The position numbers and the translations under genes were made by a program. Positions 8,040 to 16,252 of a DNA stretch of 64,000 nt are shown in pieces (positions within the stretch are counted from its first letter, which is position 1; each line of letters starts with the position of its first letter). Where the stretch lies: contig CAZSFD010000011.1 in assembly GCA_964606085.1 (NCBI GenBank), positions 1 through 64,000 of the forward strand, written 5' to 3'. The notes beneath the pieces are model-generated. The model made no database searches, was not told the origin of the DNA, and saw only the letters and a program-made list of their open reading frames with translations. This DNA is from CAIQJJ01 sp964606085. GTDB lineage: Bacteria; Chloroflexota; Anaerolineae; Anaerolineales; UBA4823.

Positions 8040-9035
8040 ATGCTCACTCCTAAAACCATCCTGATCACCGGCGGCACTTCGGGGATTGGCCGCCAGACCG
8101 CCCTGCACCTGGCTGCCGAGGGCCACCGGGTCTTTGCCGCCAGCCGCAAGCCTCCTGCCGAAGCCATGCCCGGCGTGACGTATTTGGCGCTGAATCTACA
8201 AGCGCCAGAGACGATCCAGCAGTGCATTGCCAGCGTACTCGACCAGGCCGGGCAGATTGATGTGCTGATCAACAACGCCGGTTACGTTGGGCCGGCCGGG
8301 GCCAGCGAAGAAGTTTCTATGGCCGATGTGCGCGCCGTGTTCGAGACCAATTTCTTCGGCGCGGTGCAGATGGTCAATGCTGTGCTGCCCGCCATGCGCC
8401 AGCGCCGCCGCGGGCTGATCATCAACATCAGTTCGGCGGCCGGGCAAATTGCCTCGCCGCCGTTCGTGAGTTTTTACGTCGCCAGCAAGCACGCCCTGGA
8501 AGGTTACAGCAAGGCGCTGGCGGCTGATCTGCGCCCGTTGGGCATTCATGTGGCGGTGATCGAACCCGGCTTTTTCGTCAGCAACGTTCACAACACGTTC
8601 AATCACCCGACCAACCCGCAGGATGTGTATGACCAGGAGCGCCAACACGGCATGGCCGTAAATGGCTTCTGCATTCGCCACGGGCGCGACCCGCAGCAGG
8701 TGGCGGCGTGCATCAGCCAGTTGGTCAATGGCACGCCGCGCCGTCTGCACTACCCGGTGGGCCTGGATGTGAACTATATCTTTGCCCTGCGCAAATTGCT
8801 GCCCGACCGTCTTTTTGAAGCCCTTCAACGTTGGCTGTTGGTGGGCGGCCAACCGATCCAACTCGATGACGATGACGCTACGATCCGCCGCAAACTGGGC
8901 ATCCGGCGCTATCTGCTCGATAGCCGCCTGGCCGACAGGTTGTGGAATGTTAGCTGGGGGTTGTTGGCCTTTTTTGGGGTAGCAGGGGTTTGGCTGGGGA
9001 GCAAAGCCTTTTGGAAAAACAAAAAACACGATTAG
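8040..9035 (+). CDS. Short-chain dehydrogenase/reductase with C-terminal membrane segment
   Basis: This 331-residue classical SDR starts at 8040, where AAAGGA lies five bases before the ATG. It shows the NAD(P)-binding TGGTSGIG, the NNAG motif, the catalytic Ser (INISSAAG) and the YVASK catalytic Tyr-Lys pair. The C-terminus has an extra hydrophobic segment (LWNVSWGLLAFFGVAGVW) then a basic tail, so the enzyme is probably membrane-tethered with a cytosolic active site. The substrate is unknown. It is followed by a DUF4386-like protein and two flavodoxins, suggesting a small redox neighbourhood. Confidence 0.9.
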   Translation: MLTPKTILITGGTSGIGRQTALHLAAEGHRVFAASRKPPAEAMPGVTYLALNLQAPETIQQCIASVLDQAGQIDVLINNAGYVGPAGASEEVSMADVRAVFETNFFGAVQMVNAVLPAMRQRRRGLIINISSAAGQIASPPFVSFYVASKHALEGYSKALAADLRPLGIHVAVIEPGFFVSNVHNTFNHPTNPQDVYDQERQHGMAVNGFCIRHGRDPQQVAACISQLVNGTPRRLHYPVGLDVNYIFALRKLLPDRLFEALQRWLLVGGQPIQLDDDDATIRRKLGIRRYLLDSRLADRLWNVSWGLLAFFGVAGVWLGSKAFWKNKKHD

Positions 9036-9149
9036 AAAGCATCAAGGGTCACAATTTTTGCAGGAAAAATCATAGGCGGTTGCTGGTTGGCGGGGTATGA
9101 TGATGCTGACAAAATTTGCTCAGCAACAATGTGCAGGAGAAGCAGCCCA

Positions 9150-9851
9150 ATGGACATACAACCCCTAGAAACGACTGACCCGCGCTGGAGAGACCTCTAC
9201 CGCATCGGTGGGGTCGCTGTCATCGCCAACCTGGCCGTGATGCTGGTCTCGGTGGCGGGCTATATCGTCTGGCCGTATGCGGCTGGAACAACTCCCACCG
9301 AAGAAATCTTTGCCCTGATTCAAAATAACCCCTGGGCGGCGTTTATCGCCCTTGACCTGGGGGTTTCGGTTGGCAACCTGATTTCGATTTTCATATATCT
9401 GGCCCTCTACATTGCACTGCGGCAGGTAAAAGCCAGCACAGCCCTGATCGCCCTGACCTTGGGCCTGGTTGCGTTGGCTGCCATGATCGCCGCCCGGCCC
9501 GTCCTCGAGATTTTCACCCTCAGCAACGCATACGCCTCTGCCATTACGGAGGCGGATAAACGCCTCTATCTGACCGCCGGGGAGAGTTTACTGGTGCAAT
9601 TCCACGGGGCCGCCTGGCATACTTCCATATTGTTTGGGTCGCTGGCTTCCCTGATCTTTGCAACCTTGATGCGGCACAGCCCACACTTTGGCCGGGCGCT
9701 GGCCTATATCGGGATGGTGGCCTTTGGCATCGGGGCCTTTTTTTGGCTTCCAGGGATCGGCCTGATATTTCTCTTCCTGAACATGCTGGGTTCCGTGCCC
9801 TGGAGTATCTTGCTGGGACGCGCTTTGTTCAGGCTGGCGAAAGGAAATTGA
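9150..9851 (+). CDS. DUF4386-like integral membrane protein
   Basis: This 233-residue protein has about six hydrophobic segments (for example GGVAVIANLAVMLVSVAGYIVW, LISIFIYLALYIALR and MVAFGIGAFFWLPGIGLIFL) and begins with a short polar N-terminus (RWRDLYRIGGVA). It resembles the DUF4386 family, whose function is unknown. The ATG at 9150 is preferred over in-frame alternatives because AGGAG lies about eleven bases upstream. The stop overlaps the start region of the flavodoxin gene (GTG at 9853), so translation is probably coupled. Confidence 0.7.
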   Translation: MDIQPLETTDPRWRDLYRIGGVAVIANLAVMLVSVAGYIVWPYAAGTTPTEEIFALIQNNPWAAFIALDLGVSVGNLISIFIYLALYIALRQVKASTALIALTLGLVALAAMIAARPVLEIFTLSNAYASAITEADKRLYLTAGESLLVQFHGAAWHTSILFGSLASLIFATLMRHSPHFGRALAYIGMVAFGIGAFFWLPGIGLIFLFLNMLGSVPWSILLGRALFRLAKGN

Positions 9852-9852
9852 C

Positions 9853-10329
9853 GTGAGCAAAGTTTTCGTGGTCTACGACTCGGTCTTTGGCAACACCGAA
9901 AAGATTGCTCAATCCATTGCGGCGGCCCTTGGCACACCGGCCATCCCTGTCGGCCAGGCGACGGCAGAGCAGCTACACGGCCTCACCCTGCTGGTGGTCG
10001 GCTCGCCCACGCGCGGCTTCCGCCCGACCGAGGGCATTGCCAAACTGCTCAATGCCCTGCCCAAGAATCACCTGGCGGGCGTGCGCGTGGCCGCCTTCGA
10101 TACGCGCATCGTGCTGGAGACGATTGACTCCAAAGCCCTGCGTTTTCTCGTGGATAAGGGCGGGTACGCCGCCAGTACAATTGCCAAAACGCTTGCCAAG
10201 AAGGGGGGTGAGATAGCTGCCCCGCCCGAAGGCTTTTTCGTCACCGGCGAGCAAGGCCCGCTCAAAGACGGCGAACTGGAACGTGCCGCAGACTGGGCGG
10301 GTAAGCTGAACAATAAGAGTGCAATATGA
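9853..10329 (+). CDS. Flavodoxin-fold protein
   Basis: This 158-residue protein starts with GTG one base after the previous stop. It opens with the flavodoxin FMN-phosphate loop YDSVFGNTEKIA and continues with VVGSPTRGFRPTEG, typical of the second FMN-binding loop. It should carry FMN and act as a small electron carrier or NAD(P)H-dependent reductase partner in the cytoplasm. Its stop overlaps the ATG of the next flavodoxin-like gene by 4 nt (ATGA), so the two are translationally coupled. Confidence 0.88.
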   Translation: MSKVFVVYDSVFGNTEKIAQSIAAALGTPAIPVGQATAEQLHGLTLLVVGSPTRGFRPTEGIAKLLNALPKNHLAGVRVAAFDTRIVLETIDSKALRFLVDKGGYAASTIAKTLAKKGGEIAAPPEGFFVTGEQGPLKDGELERAADWAGKLNNKSAI

Positions 10330-10841
10330 GTGACAAAATTCTCGTTACATACGCCACCTGCACCGGCTCGACCGCCGGCGTGGCCGAAGCGATTGGCAAA
10401 ACCCTGGCCGAAGGCGGCCTGGGGGTGGATGTCTTGCCAATGGCACAGGTCAAAGACCTGGGGGCGTACCGCGCCGTCGTGGCGGGCAGCGCCATCCAGG
10501 GCAAACAGTGGCTGCCCGAAGCGATGCGGTTCGTACGTGCCAACCAGACCGAACTCCGTCATAAGCCCTTTGCCGCCTTCTTGGTCTGCATGACGCTGGC
10601 CATGCGCAACGGCGAAAATTACCGCCCGCACGTGGCCGAGTTCCTGGCCCCGGTGCGGGCGTTGGTCAGGCCGGTCAGCGAGGGGCTGTTTGCCGGCGCA
10701 CTCGACATCGCCAAAATCCCGTCGTTCAGCAAAAGGCTGCAATTTCGCCTGAGCGTGCTGTTGGGCGTCTGGACGGAAGGCGACCACCGCAATTGGAATG
10801 CCATCCGCGCCTGGGCCGAGGGCCTGCGCGGCAAACTTTGA
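10326..10841 (+). CDS. Flavodoxin-domain protein, HemG/protoporphyrinogen-oxidase-like
   Basis: This 171-residue protein has a flavodoxin FMN loop (TYATCTGSTAGVAEAIG) and the middle pattern VVAGSAIQGKQWLPEAMRFV with a conserved tryptophan, typical of the Flavodoxin_5/HemG group that includes menaquinone-linked protoporphyrinogen oxidase. The long insertion and the pattern WNAIRAWAEGL at the end fit that group. Whether it acts in haem synthesis is not shown, although the genome makes haem A and many c-haems. It overlaps the preceding flavodoxin by 4 nt. Confidence 0.75.
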   Translation: MSDKILVTYATCTGSTAGVAEAIGKTLAEGGLGVDVLPMAQVKDLGAYRAVVAGSAIQGKQWLPEAMRFVRANQTELRHKPFAAFLVCMTLAMRNGENYRPHVAEFLAPVRALVRPVSEGLFAGALDIAKIPSFSKRLQFRLSVLLGVWTEGDHRNWNAIRAWAEGLRGKL

Positions 10842-10854
10842 AAAGCAACCTGTT

Positions 10855-11664
10855 ATGACCCCTACACAACTTCCCATCACTCGCAATTTAGCCTCCGCTC
10901 ACACACTCTCTCTCGTGGTGGCGCTGCTGCTGGCGGCGACCTCGTTCGCCGGCCTGCTGCTGCCTACAGCCATCTACCCCACCGACGAACTGCGCCGTGC
11001 CTTCCTTGCCAACGACGTGGTCAACCTGTTAATCGGCCTGCCGATCCTGCTCGGCTCGCTGTGGCTGACACGGCGTGAGCGGTTGCTCGGCCTGCTCTGC
11101 TGGCCGGGGGCGCTGTTTTATGTGACCTACAACGCCATCGCTTACGCCATCGCCATGCCCTGGACGGTTTCTTGCGTGGCGAACTTGTTCCTGGCGTTGC
11201 TGAGCGCCTTTGCCATCTTCAACCTGCTCGGCGGCGTGGAGGGGGCTGCGGTGCGGGCGCGGCTGACCGGTAAGGTCTCTGAGCGCCTGGCCGGCGGCGT
11301 GCTGGTGGGCTTTGGGGCGCTGTTCTTCCTGATGGCGGTGGGCGAGGTGGCCGGTTTTGCCAGCGGGGCATCTTCTACCCCCTGGGCCGAGGTGGCCGTG
11401 CGCATTACCGACCTGCTGGTGACGCCGCTCTGGGTGGCGGGCGGCCTGCTGCTCTGGCGTAAGCAGCCAATGGGCTACCTCGGTGGGGCGGGGCTGCTCT
11501 TCCAGGCCAGCATGTTGTTTGTGGGCCTGCTGGTCTTTTTTATCTTGCAGCCGTTTGTGGCCGGTGTACCATTCCCGGTGGGCGATTTTGTCGTGATCGC
11601 CGTGATGAGTTTGGTGTGTTTTATCCCATTTGGGCTTTTTGTGCGTGGCATACGGCAAGGTTAG
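10855..11664 (+). CDS. Integral membrane protein of unknown function
   Basis: This 269-residue protein (ATG at 10855, 13 nt after the flavodoxin stop) has seven or eight hydrophobic segments, beginning TLSLVVALLLAATSFAGLLL and ending MSLVCFIPFGLFVRGI. No motif identifies a transported substrate or enzyme. It shares an operon with two flavodoxin-like genes and could be their membrane partner, which is inference. Its stop overlaps, tail to tail, the stop of the glycosyltransferase gene on the other strand (11661-11664), leaving no room for a separate terminator. Confidence 0.75.
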   Translation: MTPTQLPITRNLASAHTLSLVVALLLAATSFAGLLLPTAIYPTDELRRAFLANDVVNLLIGLPILLGSLWLTRRERLLGLLCWPGALFYVTYNAIAYAIAMPWTVSCVANLFLALLSAFAIFNLLGGVEGAAVRARLTGKVSERLAGGVLVGFGALFFLMAVGEVAGFASGASSTPWAEVAVRITDLLVTPLWVAGGLLLWRKQPMGYLGGAGLLFQASMLFVGLLVFFILQPFVAGVPFPVGDFVVIAVMSLVCFIPFGLFVRGIRQG

Positions 11665-12923
11665 TTGTTGAGCAGCTCGATCACTTTCACCGCCTGCCCA
11701 ACGCCATCCTCGGCCCGAATTTTTGCCCCCAACGCCGCCGCGCGCTGGCGCATGGCTTGATCGCCCACCACCCCGCCGATGGCTTTCGCCAGGCGCGCCG
11801 CGCTCAATTGCTGGCGCGGGATCGGCTGCGGCCCCACGCCCAGGTCGGCCACGCGCTGCCCCCAAAAGGGTTGATCGCCAAAGAAGGGGATGACGATGCT
11901 CGGCACACCCGCTCGCAGCCCGGCGGCAGTCGTTCCAGCTCCGCCGTGATGGATAACCGCCGCCACGCGCTCGAACAACCAGTCGTGCGGCGCAGAATCA
12001 ATCACCAGCACATGGTCGGGCAGTTTTTCCGCTTTCAGCCCGTTCCAGCCAGAGAGCAAGATGGCGCGCTGCCCGGTCTGCGCCAGCGCTTGCAAGATGA
12101 GCTGGGCTGTCTCTTCGGGCTTGCGGCTGCTCATACTGCCAAAACCGATGTAGAGCGGGGCCGGGCCGCGTTGTAAGAATTCTTCCAGGGTGGGGGGTGG
12201 CGACCAGTTCGCTTCCTGTTCCAAAAACCAGTAGCCGGTGATGTGGATGTCCTCGCCCCAGTCGGCGGGTTTGGCGATCACTGCCGGGCTGAAGCCGTAC
12301 AAAACGGGCGTGTCGTTCAGGCGCGGCAAGCGGTATGGCCCGAAAAACGGCGCTGGCGGCAGCCCCAACACCTGCTGGCGCGCCGCCGCATCGGCCTGGC
12401 GGCCCTGCTGCCACATCATCTGCCGCGTGAGATGGTGTGAAAGCACATTGGCTGCCCGGCCCAACCGCGAAACGCCCGGTGCAACCAGCGCGCCGGCAAA
12501 GTGGCCGGTGGGCGTGAAGGGGACATAGTGCGCCTGGACGAGGGGGATATCCAGTTTTTCGGCCAACGCCAGGCCCACGAACAGCCCGCCAAAACCGGCT
12601 ACGATCAAATCCACACCCCGGCAGGCGGCTAATCCTTCTCTGGCCCAATTCAATGCGGCAACTTTGGCGGCTTTGGCAGCATAGCCCATGATGGCGATGA
12701 AATTGCCTTTTTCAAGCAACGCCCGCATTTCGGCGCTTTCGGCAAATTCCTGCACGTTGCCGTGCATCGGCCAGAACTCCAGGCCATGAGATTGAACGAA
12801 TTTTTCGTAATTTTCGTGGGTCAGCAGCCGCACCGCATGACCGGCTGCTTGCAGGCCCTTCCCCAGGGCGATATAGGGTTGTACGTCGCCCCGGCTGCCC
12901 AGGGCAAGGATGGCAATGTGCAT
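11661..12923 (-). CDS. MGT/UGT-type glycosyltransferase (GT-B fold)
   Basis: This 420-residue enzyme transfers a sugar from a nucleotide donor to a small acceptor such as a lipid or natural product. The N-terminus HIAILALGSRGDVQPYIALG is the hallmark of sterol-glucosyltransferase-like and macrolide glycosyltransferases. The C-terminal donor site shows IHHGGAGTTAAGLRAGVPSIVIPFFGDQPFWG. AGAGGA lies six bases upstream of the start. It ends a minus-strand run that includes a truncated TetR regulator, a frequent companion of such enzymes. The acceptor is unknown. Confidence 0.92.
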   Translation of the reverse strand: MHIAILALGSRGDVQPYIALGKGLQAAGHAVRLLTHENYEKFVQSHGLEFWPMHGNVQEFAESAEMRALLEKGNFIAIMGYAAKAAKVAALNWAREGLAACRGVDLIVAGFGGLFVGLALAEKLDIPLVQAHYVPFTPTGHFAGALVAPGVSRLGRAANVLSHHLTRQMMWQQGRQADAAARQQVLGLPPAPFFGPYRLPRLNDTPVLYGFSPAVIAKPADWGEDIHITGYWFLEQEANWSPPPTLEEFLQRGPAPLYIGFGSMSSRKPEETAQLILQALAQTGQRAILLSGWNGLKAEKLPDHVLVIDSAPHDWLFERVAAVIHHGGAGTTAAGLRAGVPSIVIPFFGDQPFWGQRVADLGVGPQPIPRQQLSAARLAKAIGGVVGDQAMRQRAAALGAKIRAEDGVGQAVKVIELLNN

Positions 12924-12941
12924 GTGTGTCCTCTTGTCTTT

Positions 12942-13043
12942 TCAAAGCCCGAGAATGCGTTGCATGTTTTCGTCCAATTTTTTCTGCACGTGTGCGGTGG
13001 TGACGTATACACCGCAAGCGTGGCCGTGTGCGTCAATTCTCAT
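12942..13043 (-). pseudogene. 33-codon ORF resembling the N-terminus of an amidohydrolase
   Basis: A short frame (start MRIDAHGHACG) begins within the last codons of the TetR remnant and ends 18 nt before the glycosyltransferase start. Its opening IDAHGH resembles the HxH metal-binding start of TIM-barrel amidohydrolases, and the rest (VQKKLDENMQRILGL) is helical. At 33 residues it cannot be a working enzyme. It is either a remnant left by a deletion or a chance ORF. It lies next to another visible gene truncation, which supports the remnant view. Confidence 0.3.
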
Positions 13044-13548
13044 GGTGAAATACCTCCGTCAAAAACGTGAAAGACCCCGGCGCGGCCTGCAACTGCGCCT
13101 CGATCAAGGCCGGAAAGGCTTGCACCCGGCGCAGTAAATCTGCCTGTGTCCACGGGTAGATGCCTACATCGGTGAGAAATTGCACCGCCGCCAGGATGAA
13201 TTCGGCGCATTCCAACGGGTGTTCGGTGTGGAAGATGCCCTCGGCGCAGCCCTGGCGGATTACATCGGCGTAGAGGGGGGCCTGCTGGCTGAATGCGGCA
13301 GCCAGCAGGCGGGTGTGCATACCCAGGTTGGCTGGCTGGTGCAGGTGTTCGAGAATGACGCCATGCTCGGCGGCCAGGTTGGTGGCGGCGATCAGGGCGC
13401 GCAGTTTATCGAGGGCGCTGCCGGGCGTCTCGGCGGCGATGCGCTGCAGGGCAGGCAGGCTCTCGGTGACGATGGCCTCGACCACCGCGGCGAGCAGTTC
13501 TTCTTTGGATTTGAAGTAATGGTAGATCGTCCTAACGCAGGCTGGCAA
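13033..13548 (-). pseudogene. TetR-family regulator lacking most of its DNA-binding domain
   Basis: The 171-codon frame begins at the recognition helix of a TetR regulator (RTIYHYFKSKEELL) and continues with an intact ligand-binding domain to the stop. The first 30-40 residues that normally form helices 1-3 are absent. The sequence upstream is the 3' end of the aldolase gene, which this frame overlaps by 17 nt. A deletion or rearrangement that joined the two genes explains this best. It could still be translated by coupling, giving a DNA-binding-deficient protein, but I treat it as a broken gene. Confidence 0.75.
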
Positions 13549-14272
13549 TGATCTCCGCGTACAGTGCGCTGATCAGCCTCACATCAATTCCCACTGCCGG
13601 GAAGGTGTACCCCGCCGCAAGGGCTTTTTGCGCCGCGGCCAGGCTGGGACAGAAGATGCTGGTGGGCATCTGATGGGCGTCACAGGCGGCCTTGACCGTG
13701 GCGATGGCCGCCTGCACTTCGGGATCGTCGATCTGCCCGGCCTTGCCCATGCTGGCCGAAAGGTCGAACGGGCCGATGAAGATGCCATCTATGCCGGGGA
13801 CGGCGAGGATGGCCTCGATATTTTGCACCGCTTCAATATGTTCGGCCTGGATGATGACGGCGATCTGCTCGTTGGCGGTTTGCACGTATTCGTCGAAACC
13901 CGGCCCGTAGCGGTGACAGCGCGCCAGGCCCACGCTGCGCACGCCCTGCGGGGGGTACTTGGCCTGGCTGACGGCCCAGGCGGCCTGTGCAGGCGTGTTG
14001 ACCTGGGGGATGATCAGCCCGGCTGCGCCGGCGTCGAGCGCTTTTTTGATCCACACGGCATCATGGGCGGGGATGCGCACGATACAGGGGGTTTCGCCAG
14101 CAGCCTGGAGCAGGATTTGAATGGTGGGGATGTCGAGGGTGCTGTGTTCCATATCGAGGAACAGCCAGTCGAAGCCGGCCCCGGCGGCAATCTCGGCCAT
14201 TTCAGCCGCGGCCAGCGAGAGAATTGTGCCGATCAGCGCTTTGGGCTGGCGCAGTTGGGCTCTGAAGTTCAT
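13532..14272 (-). CDS. HpcH/HpaI-family aldolase
   Basis: This 246-residue class II aldolase cleaves 2-keto-3-deoxy or 4-hydroxy-2-oxo acids to pyruvate and an aldehyde. Typical motifs are FDWLFLDMEHSTLD (base and metal neighbourhood), IVRIPAHD, DAGAAGLIIPQVNTPAQA with the metal-binding acidic region, and IDGIFIGPFDLSASMG. Length and the C-terminal GIDVRLISALYAEI are normal, so this gene is complete even though the next gene is truncated at its 3' border. The start lies 3 nt after the cyclophilin stop, so they are co-transcribed. The specific substrate is not evident. Confidence 0.92.
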   Translation of the reverse strand: MNFRAQLRQPKALIGTILSLAAAEMAEIAAGAGFDWLFLDMEHSTLDIPTIQILLQAAGETPCIVRIPAHDAVWIKKALDAGAAGLIIPQVNTPAQAAWAVSQAKYPPQGVRSVGLARCHRYGPGFDEYVQTANEQIAVIIQAEHIEAVQNIEAILAVPGIDGIFIGPFDLSASMGKAGQIDDPEVQAAIATVKAACDAHQMPTSIFCPSLAAAQKALAAGYTFPAVGIDVRLISALYAEIIASLR

Positions 14273-14275
14273 CGT

Positions 14276-14983
14276 TTACTCTTCGGTGATGGTGATGCTT
14301 TCGATCACATCGCCAGTGAAACTGGGGTTGGTTTGTGGGTCACGGCGGGTGATGCCGTTGACCACGTCCATGCCTTCGATCACCTGGCCGAAGATGGTGT
14401 ACTCGCCGTTGAGTTGCTCGGTTGGGCCAAAGGTGATGAAGAACTGGCTGCCGTTGGTATCGCGCCCGGCGTTGGCCATGGCCACCACGCCGGCTTTATC
14501 GAAGGTCAGGTCGCTATCTTCGTTGACAAACTGATAGCCGGGGCCGCCGCTGCCCGTTCCGGTTGGGTCGCCGCCCTGGGCCATGAAGCCTTCCAGCACG
14601 CGGTGGAAGGTGACGCAATCGAAATAGCCTTCACGTGCCAGAAAAACAAAGCTATTGACCGTGATGGGGGCTTTATCGGGAAAGAGCTGCATGATGAACT
14701 CGCCACCCTTGGCCATCTTGACCGTGGCAAAGTATTGCTTCTCCAGGTCAATCGTCATGGCGGGCGCGGTGGCATATTGCTGACTGCTCGGAACGCATGT
14801 GGTGGCCGTTGTTTCTTGTCCACCCATTTGCGAGGCGACGACGACCGCCACAATGGCGATCAGCGCCACCACCATTACGATCACGGCTATGATCTGGATG
14901 ATCTTTTGCTGGTTGGTTTTTTTCTGCTGTTTTTCTTTGGTCGCAAGGAATTTGGATTTGGTGTTTTGTCCTTTGGTTGGCAT
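14276..14983 (-). CDS. Membrane-anchored cyclophilin-type peptidyl-prolyl isomerase
   Basis: This 235-residue protein has a lysine- and glutamine-rich cytoplasmic N-terminus (1-26), one membrane segment (about 27-52, IIQIIAVIVMVVALIAIVAVVV) and an extracellular cyclophilin domain. Catalytic-core motifs are FHRVLEGFMAQGGD, GYQFVNE and AMANAGRDTNGSQFFITFG. It catalyses cis-trans isomerisation of prolyl bonds and probably helps exported proteins fold. It heads a minus-strand run with the aldolase gene. Confidence 0.93.
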   Translation of the reverse strand: MPTKGQNTKSKFLATKEKQQKKTNQQKIIQIIAVIVMVVALIAIVAVVVASQMGGQETTATTCVPSSQQYATAPAMTIDLEKQYFATVKMAKGGEFIMQLFPDKAPITVNSFVFLAREGYFDCVTFHRVLEGFMAQGGDPTGTGSGGPGYQFVNEDSDLTFDKAGVVAMANAGRDTNGSQFFITFGPTEQLNGEYTIFGQVIEGMDVVNGITRRDPQTNPSFTGDVIESITITEE

Positions 14984-15043
14984 AGGTTTTGCCTCATGTA
15001 TGAAAGATACCGCGTAATAACAACGCGGGTGTTGCCGGGGAAA

Positions 15044-15496
15044 CTATCGTGCGGGAAATATCGCCTCGCGCAGCCAGGTCAGTGCGTCGCCAGGGGGGCC
15101 AATGCGTAATCCTGCCCGTTGGGGCAATTGCCCATCTTCCAAAAAATGCTTGCGGTTGTGGGTCACGAAAAAGTCAACGCCAGTTTGCATGGCTGCGACC
15201 AGAATTGGCACATCGGTGGGGTCAGGCAACCAGTCCAAGCGCGCCGATACATCCTGCGGCGATGGGTTTTTGACGATGCGGTAGACGGATTTGGCGATCA
15301 CCTGGCGTACATCGGCTAAGGCTGTCGGGAGTTTACGCGCAATGGCGCGTTCGGTTTCGATCACCACTTGTTCAGAGATAACGATATGAATGCGTTGATT
15401 TTCTGCCAGTAGCAGCAAAACTCGCGCCCCGCCATCTGGCGAAACAATCCCCGCAAACAGGGCGCTGCTATCCAGAAAGAGTTGTACCTTGCTCAT
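15044..15496 (-). CDS. PIN-domain toxin (putative RNase)
   Basis: This 150-residue PIN-domain protein starts at the ATG at 15496 (MSKVQLFLDSSALFAG). Acidic residues expected for Mg-dependent RNase activity are visible in LFLDSSALFAG, in VVIETERAI and in DPTDVPILVAAMQTGVDFFVTHN. The gene overlaps the AbrB-type antitoxin gene upstream by 29 nt, the usual arrangement for a type II toxin-antitoxin pair. The toxin is expected to cleave RNA when antitoxin is lost. Confidence 0.85.
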   Translation of the reverse strand: MSKVQLFLDSSALFAGIVSPDGGARVLLLLAENQRIHIVISEQVVIETERAIARKLPTALADVRQVIAKSVYRIVKNPSPQDVSARLDWLPDPTDVPILVAAMQTGVDFFVTHNRKHFLEDGQLPQRAGLRIGPPGDALTWLREAIFPAR

Positions 15497-15761
15497 ATTG
15501 TTGGCGGTAGTATTCTTGGCGTTCATCGTCCAGGGCGTTCAGCACATCGTCTAGCGAAACATTTTCTTGCGCCATGATTTGCGTGACGCGATTTGCATGG
15601 CGTTCCACCATGCTGACACCTGGCAGCATGACAAATGCGCCTTCCCCCAGGTCTACCAATGTGTAAACATCCCCATCGCTTAAGTGATACTTACGCCGCA
15701 GTTCTATGGGCAGGGTCAGACCGCCCTTGCCGCGAATCTGGATAGTGGTTGTAAAGCTCAT
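15468..15761 (-). CDS. AbrB/MazE-type swapped-hairpin antitoxin
   Basis: This 97-residue protein begins MSFTTTIQIRGKGGLTLPIELRRKY, the classical AbrB/SpoVT DNA-binding swapped-hairpin, with GDVYTLVDLGEGAFVML completing the domain. The C-terminal helical part (about 50-97, ending QQYEQGTTLSG) is where toxin binding is expected. An in-frame upstream extension is possible but contains no domain. It should repress its own operon and neutralise the PIN toxin whose gene it overlaps. Confidence 0.87.
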   Translation of the reverse strand: MSFTTTIQIRGKGGLTLPIELRRKYHLSDGDVYTLVDLGEGAFVMLPGVSMVERHANRVTQIMAQENVSLDDVLNALDDERQEYYRQQYEQGTTLSG

Positions 15762-15805
15762 CTTGGTATCCGTTTTTTGGAAAATCAGAATTTCTGCAAC
15801 GGCGA

Positions 15806-16252
15806 TTATAGCATCGTTTCGTTGATTTTCTCCACCAGCCCCCGCAACGCCAGCGTATACGAACGCCAGCCAAACCCGGCGATCTGTCCCACGCATACCG
15901 GCGCAATGTACGAATGATGGCGAAATTCCTCGCGGGCGTGGACGTTGGAAAGGTGTACTTCCACCGTCGGCAGGCCCACGGCCGCCACCGCGTCGCGAAT
16001 GGCAACGGATGTGTGCGTGTACCCGCCCGGATTGATGATCACCCCGTTGGCCCAGCCGCGCGCTTCATGCAGCCGATCGATCAGCCCGCCCTCATGGTTC
16101 GACTGCGCACAGCGCACTTCCACGCCCAATTCCTTGCCCAGGGCTACCAGCCGCCGGTTGATCTCCTCCAGCGTCACGCTGCCATACACCCCCGGCTCAC
16201 GCGTGCCGAGCAAATTCAGGTTGGGGCCATGTAATATGAGAATTTGTATCAT
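15806..16252 (-). CDS. aroQ: Type II 3-dehydroquinate dehydratase
   Basis: This 148-residue enzyme converts 3-dehydroquinate to 3-dehydroshikimate, the third step of the shikimate pathway. The type II signature is complete: LILHGPNLNLLGTREPGVYG, with the catalytic Tyr in the flexible loop, then SNHEGGLIDRLHEA, IINPGGYTHTSVAIRDA and VEVHLSNVHAREEFRHHS. The length is standard for the dodecameric enzyme. Its start overlaps the stop of the DUF4143-type ATPase gene by 4 nt. Other pathway genes, aroKB and aroC, lie about 8 kb further on the same strand. Confidence 0.97.
   Translation of the reverse strand: MIQILILHGPNLNLLGTREPGVYGSVTLEEINRRLVALGKELGVEVRCAQSNHEGGLIDRLHEARGWANGVIINPGGYTHTSVAIRDAVAAVGLPTVEVHLSNVHAREEFRHHSYIAPVCVGQIAGFGWRSYTLALRGLVEKINETML

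Noticed and set aside
13628..15109. A 493-codon plus-strand frame opposite the aldolase and cyclophilin genes
   Set aside because: Both minus-strand genes have complete family motifs; the plus-strand frame has none and is a by-product of high-GC codon use.
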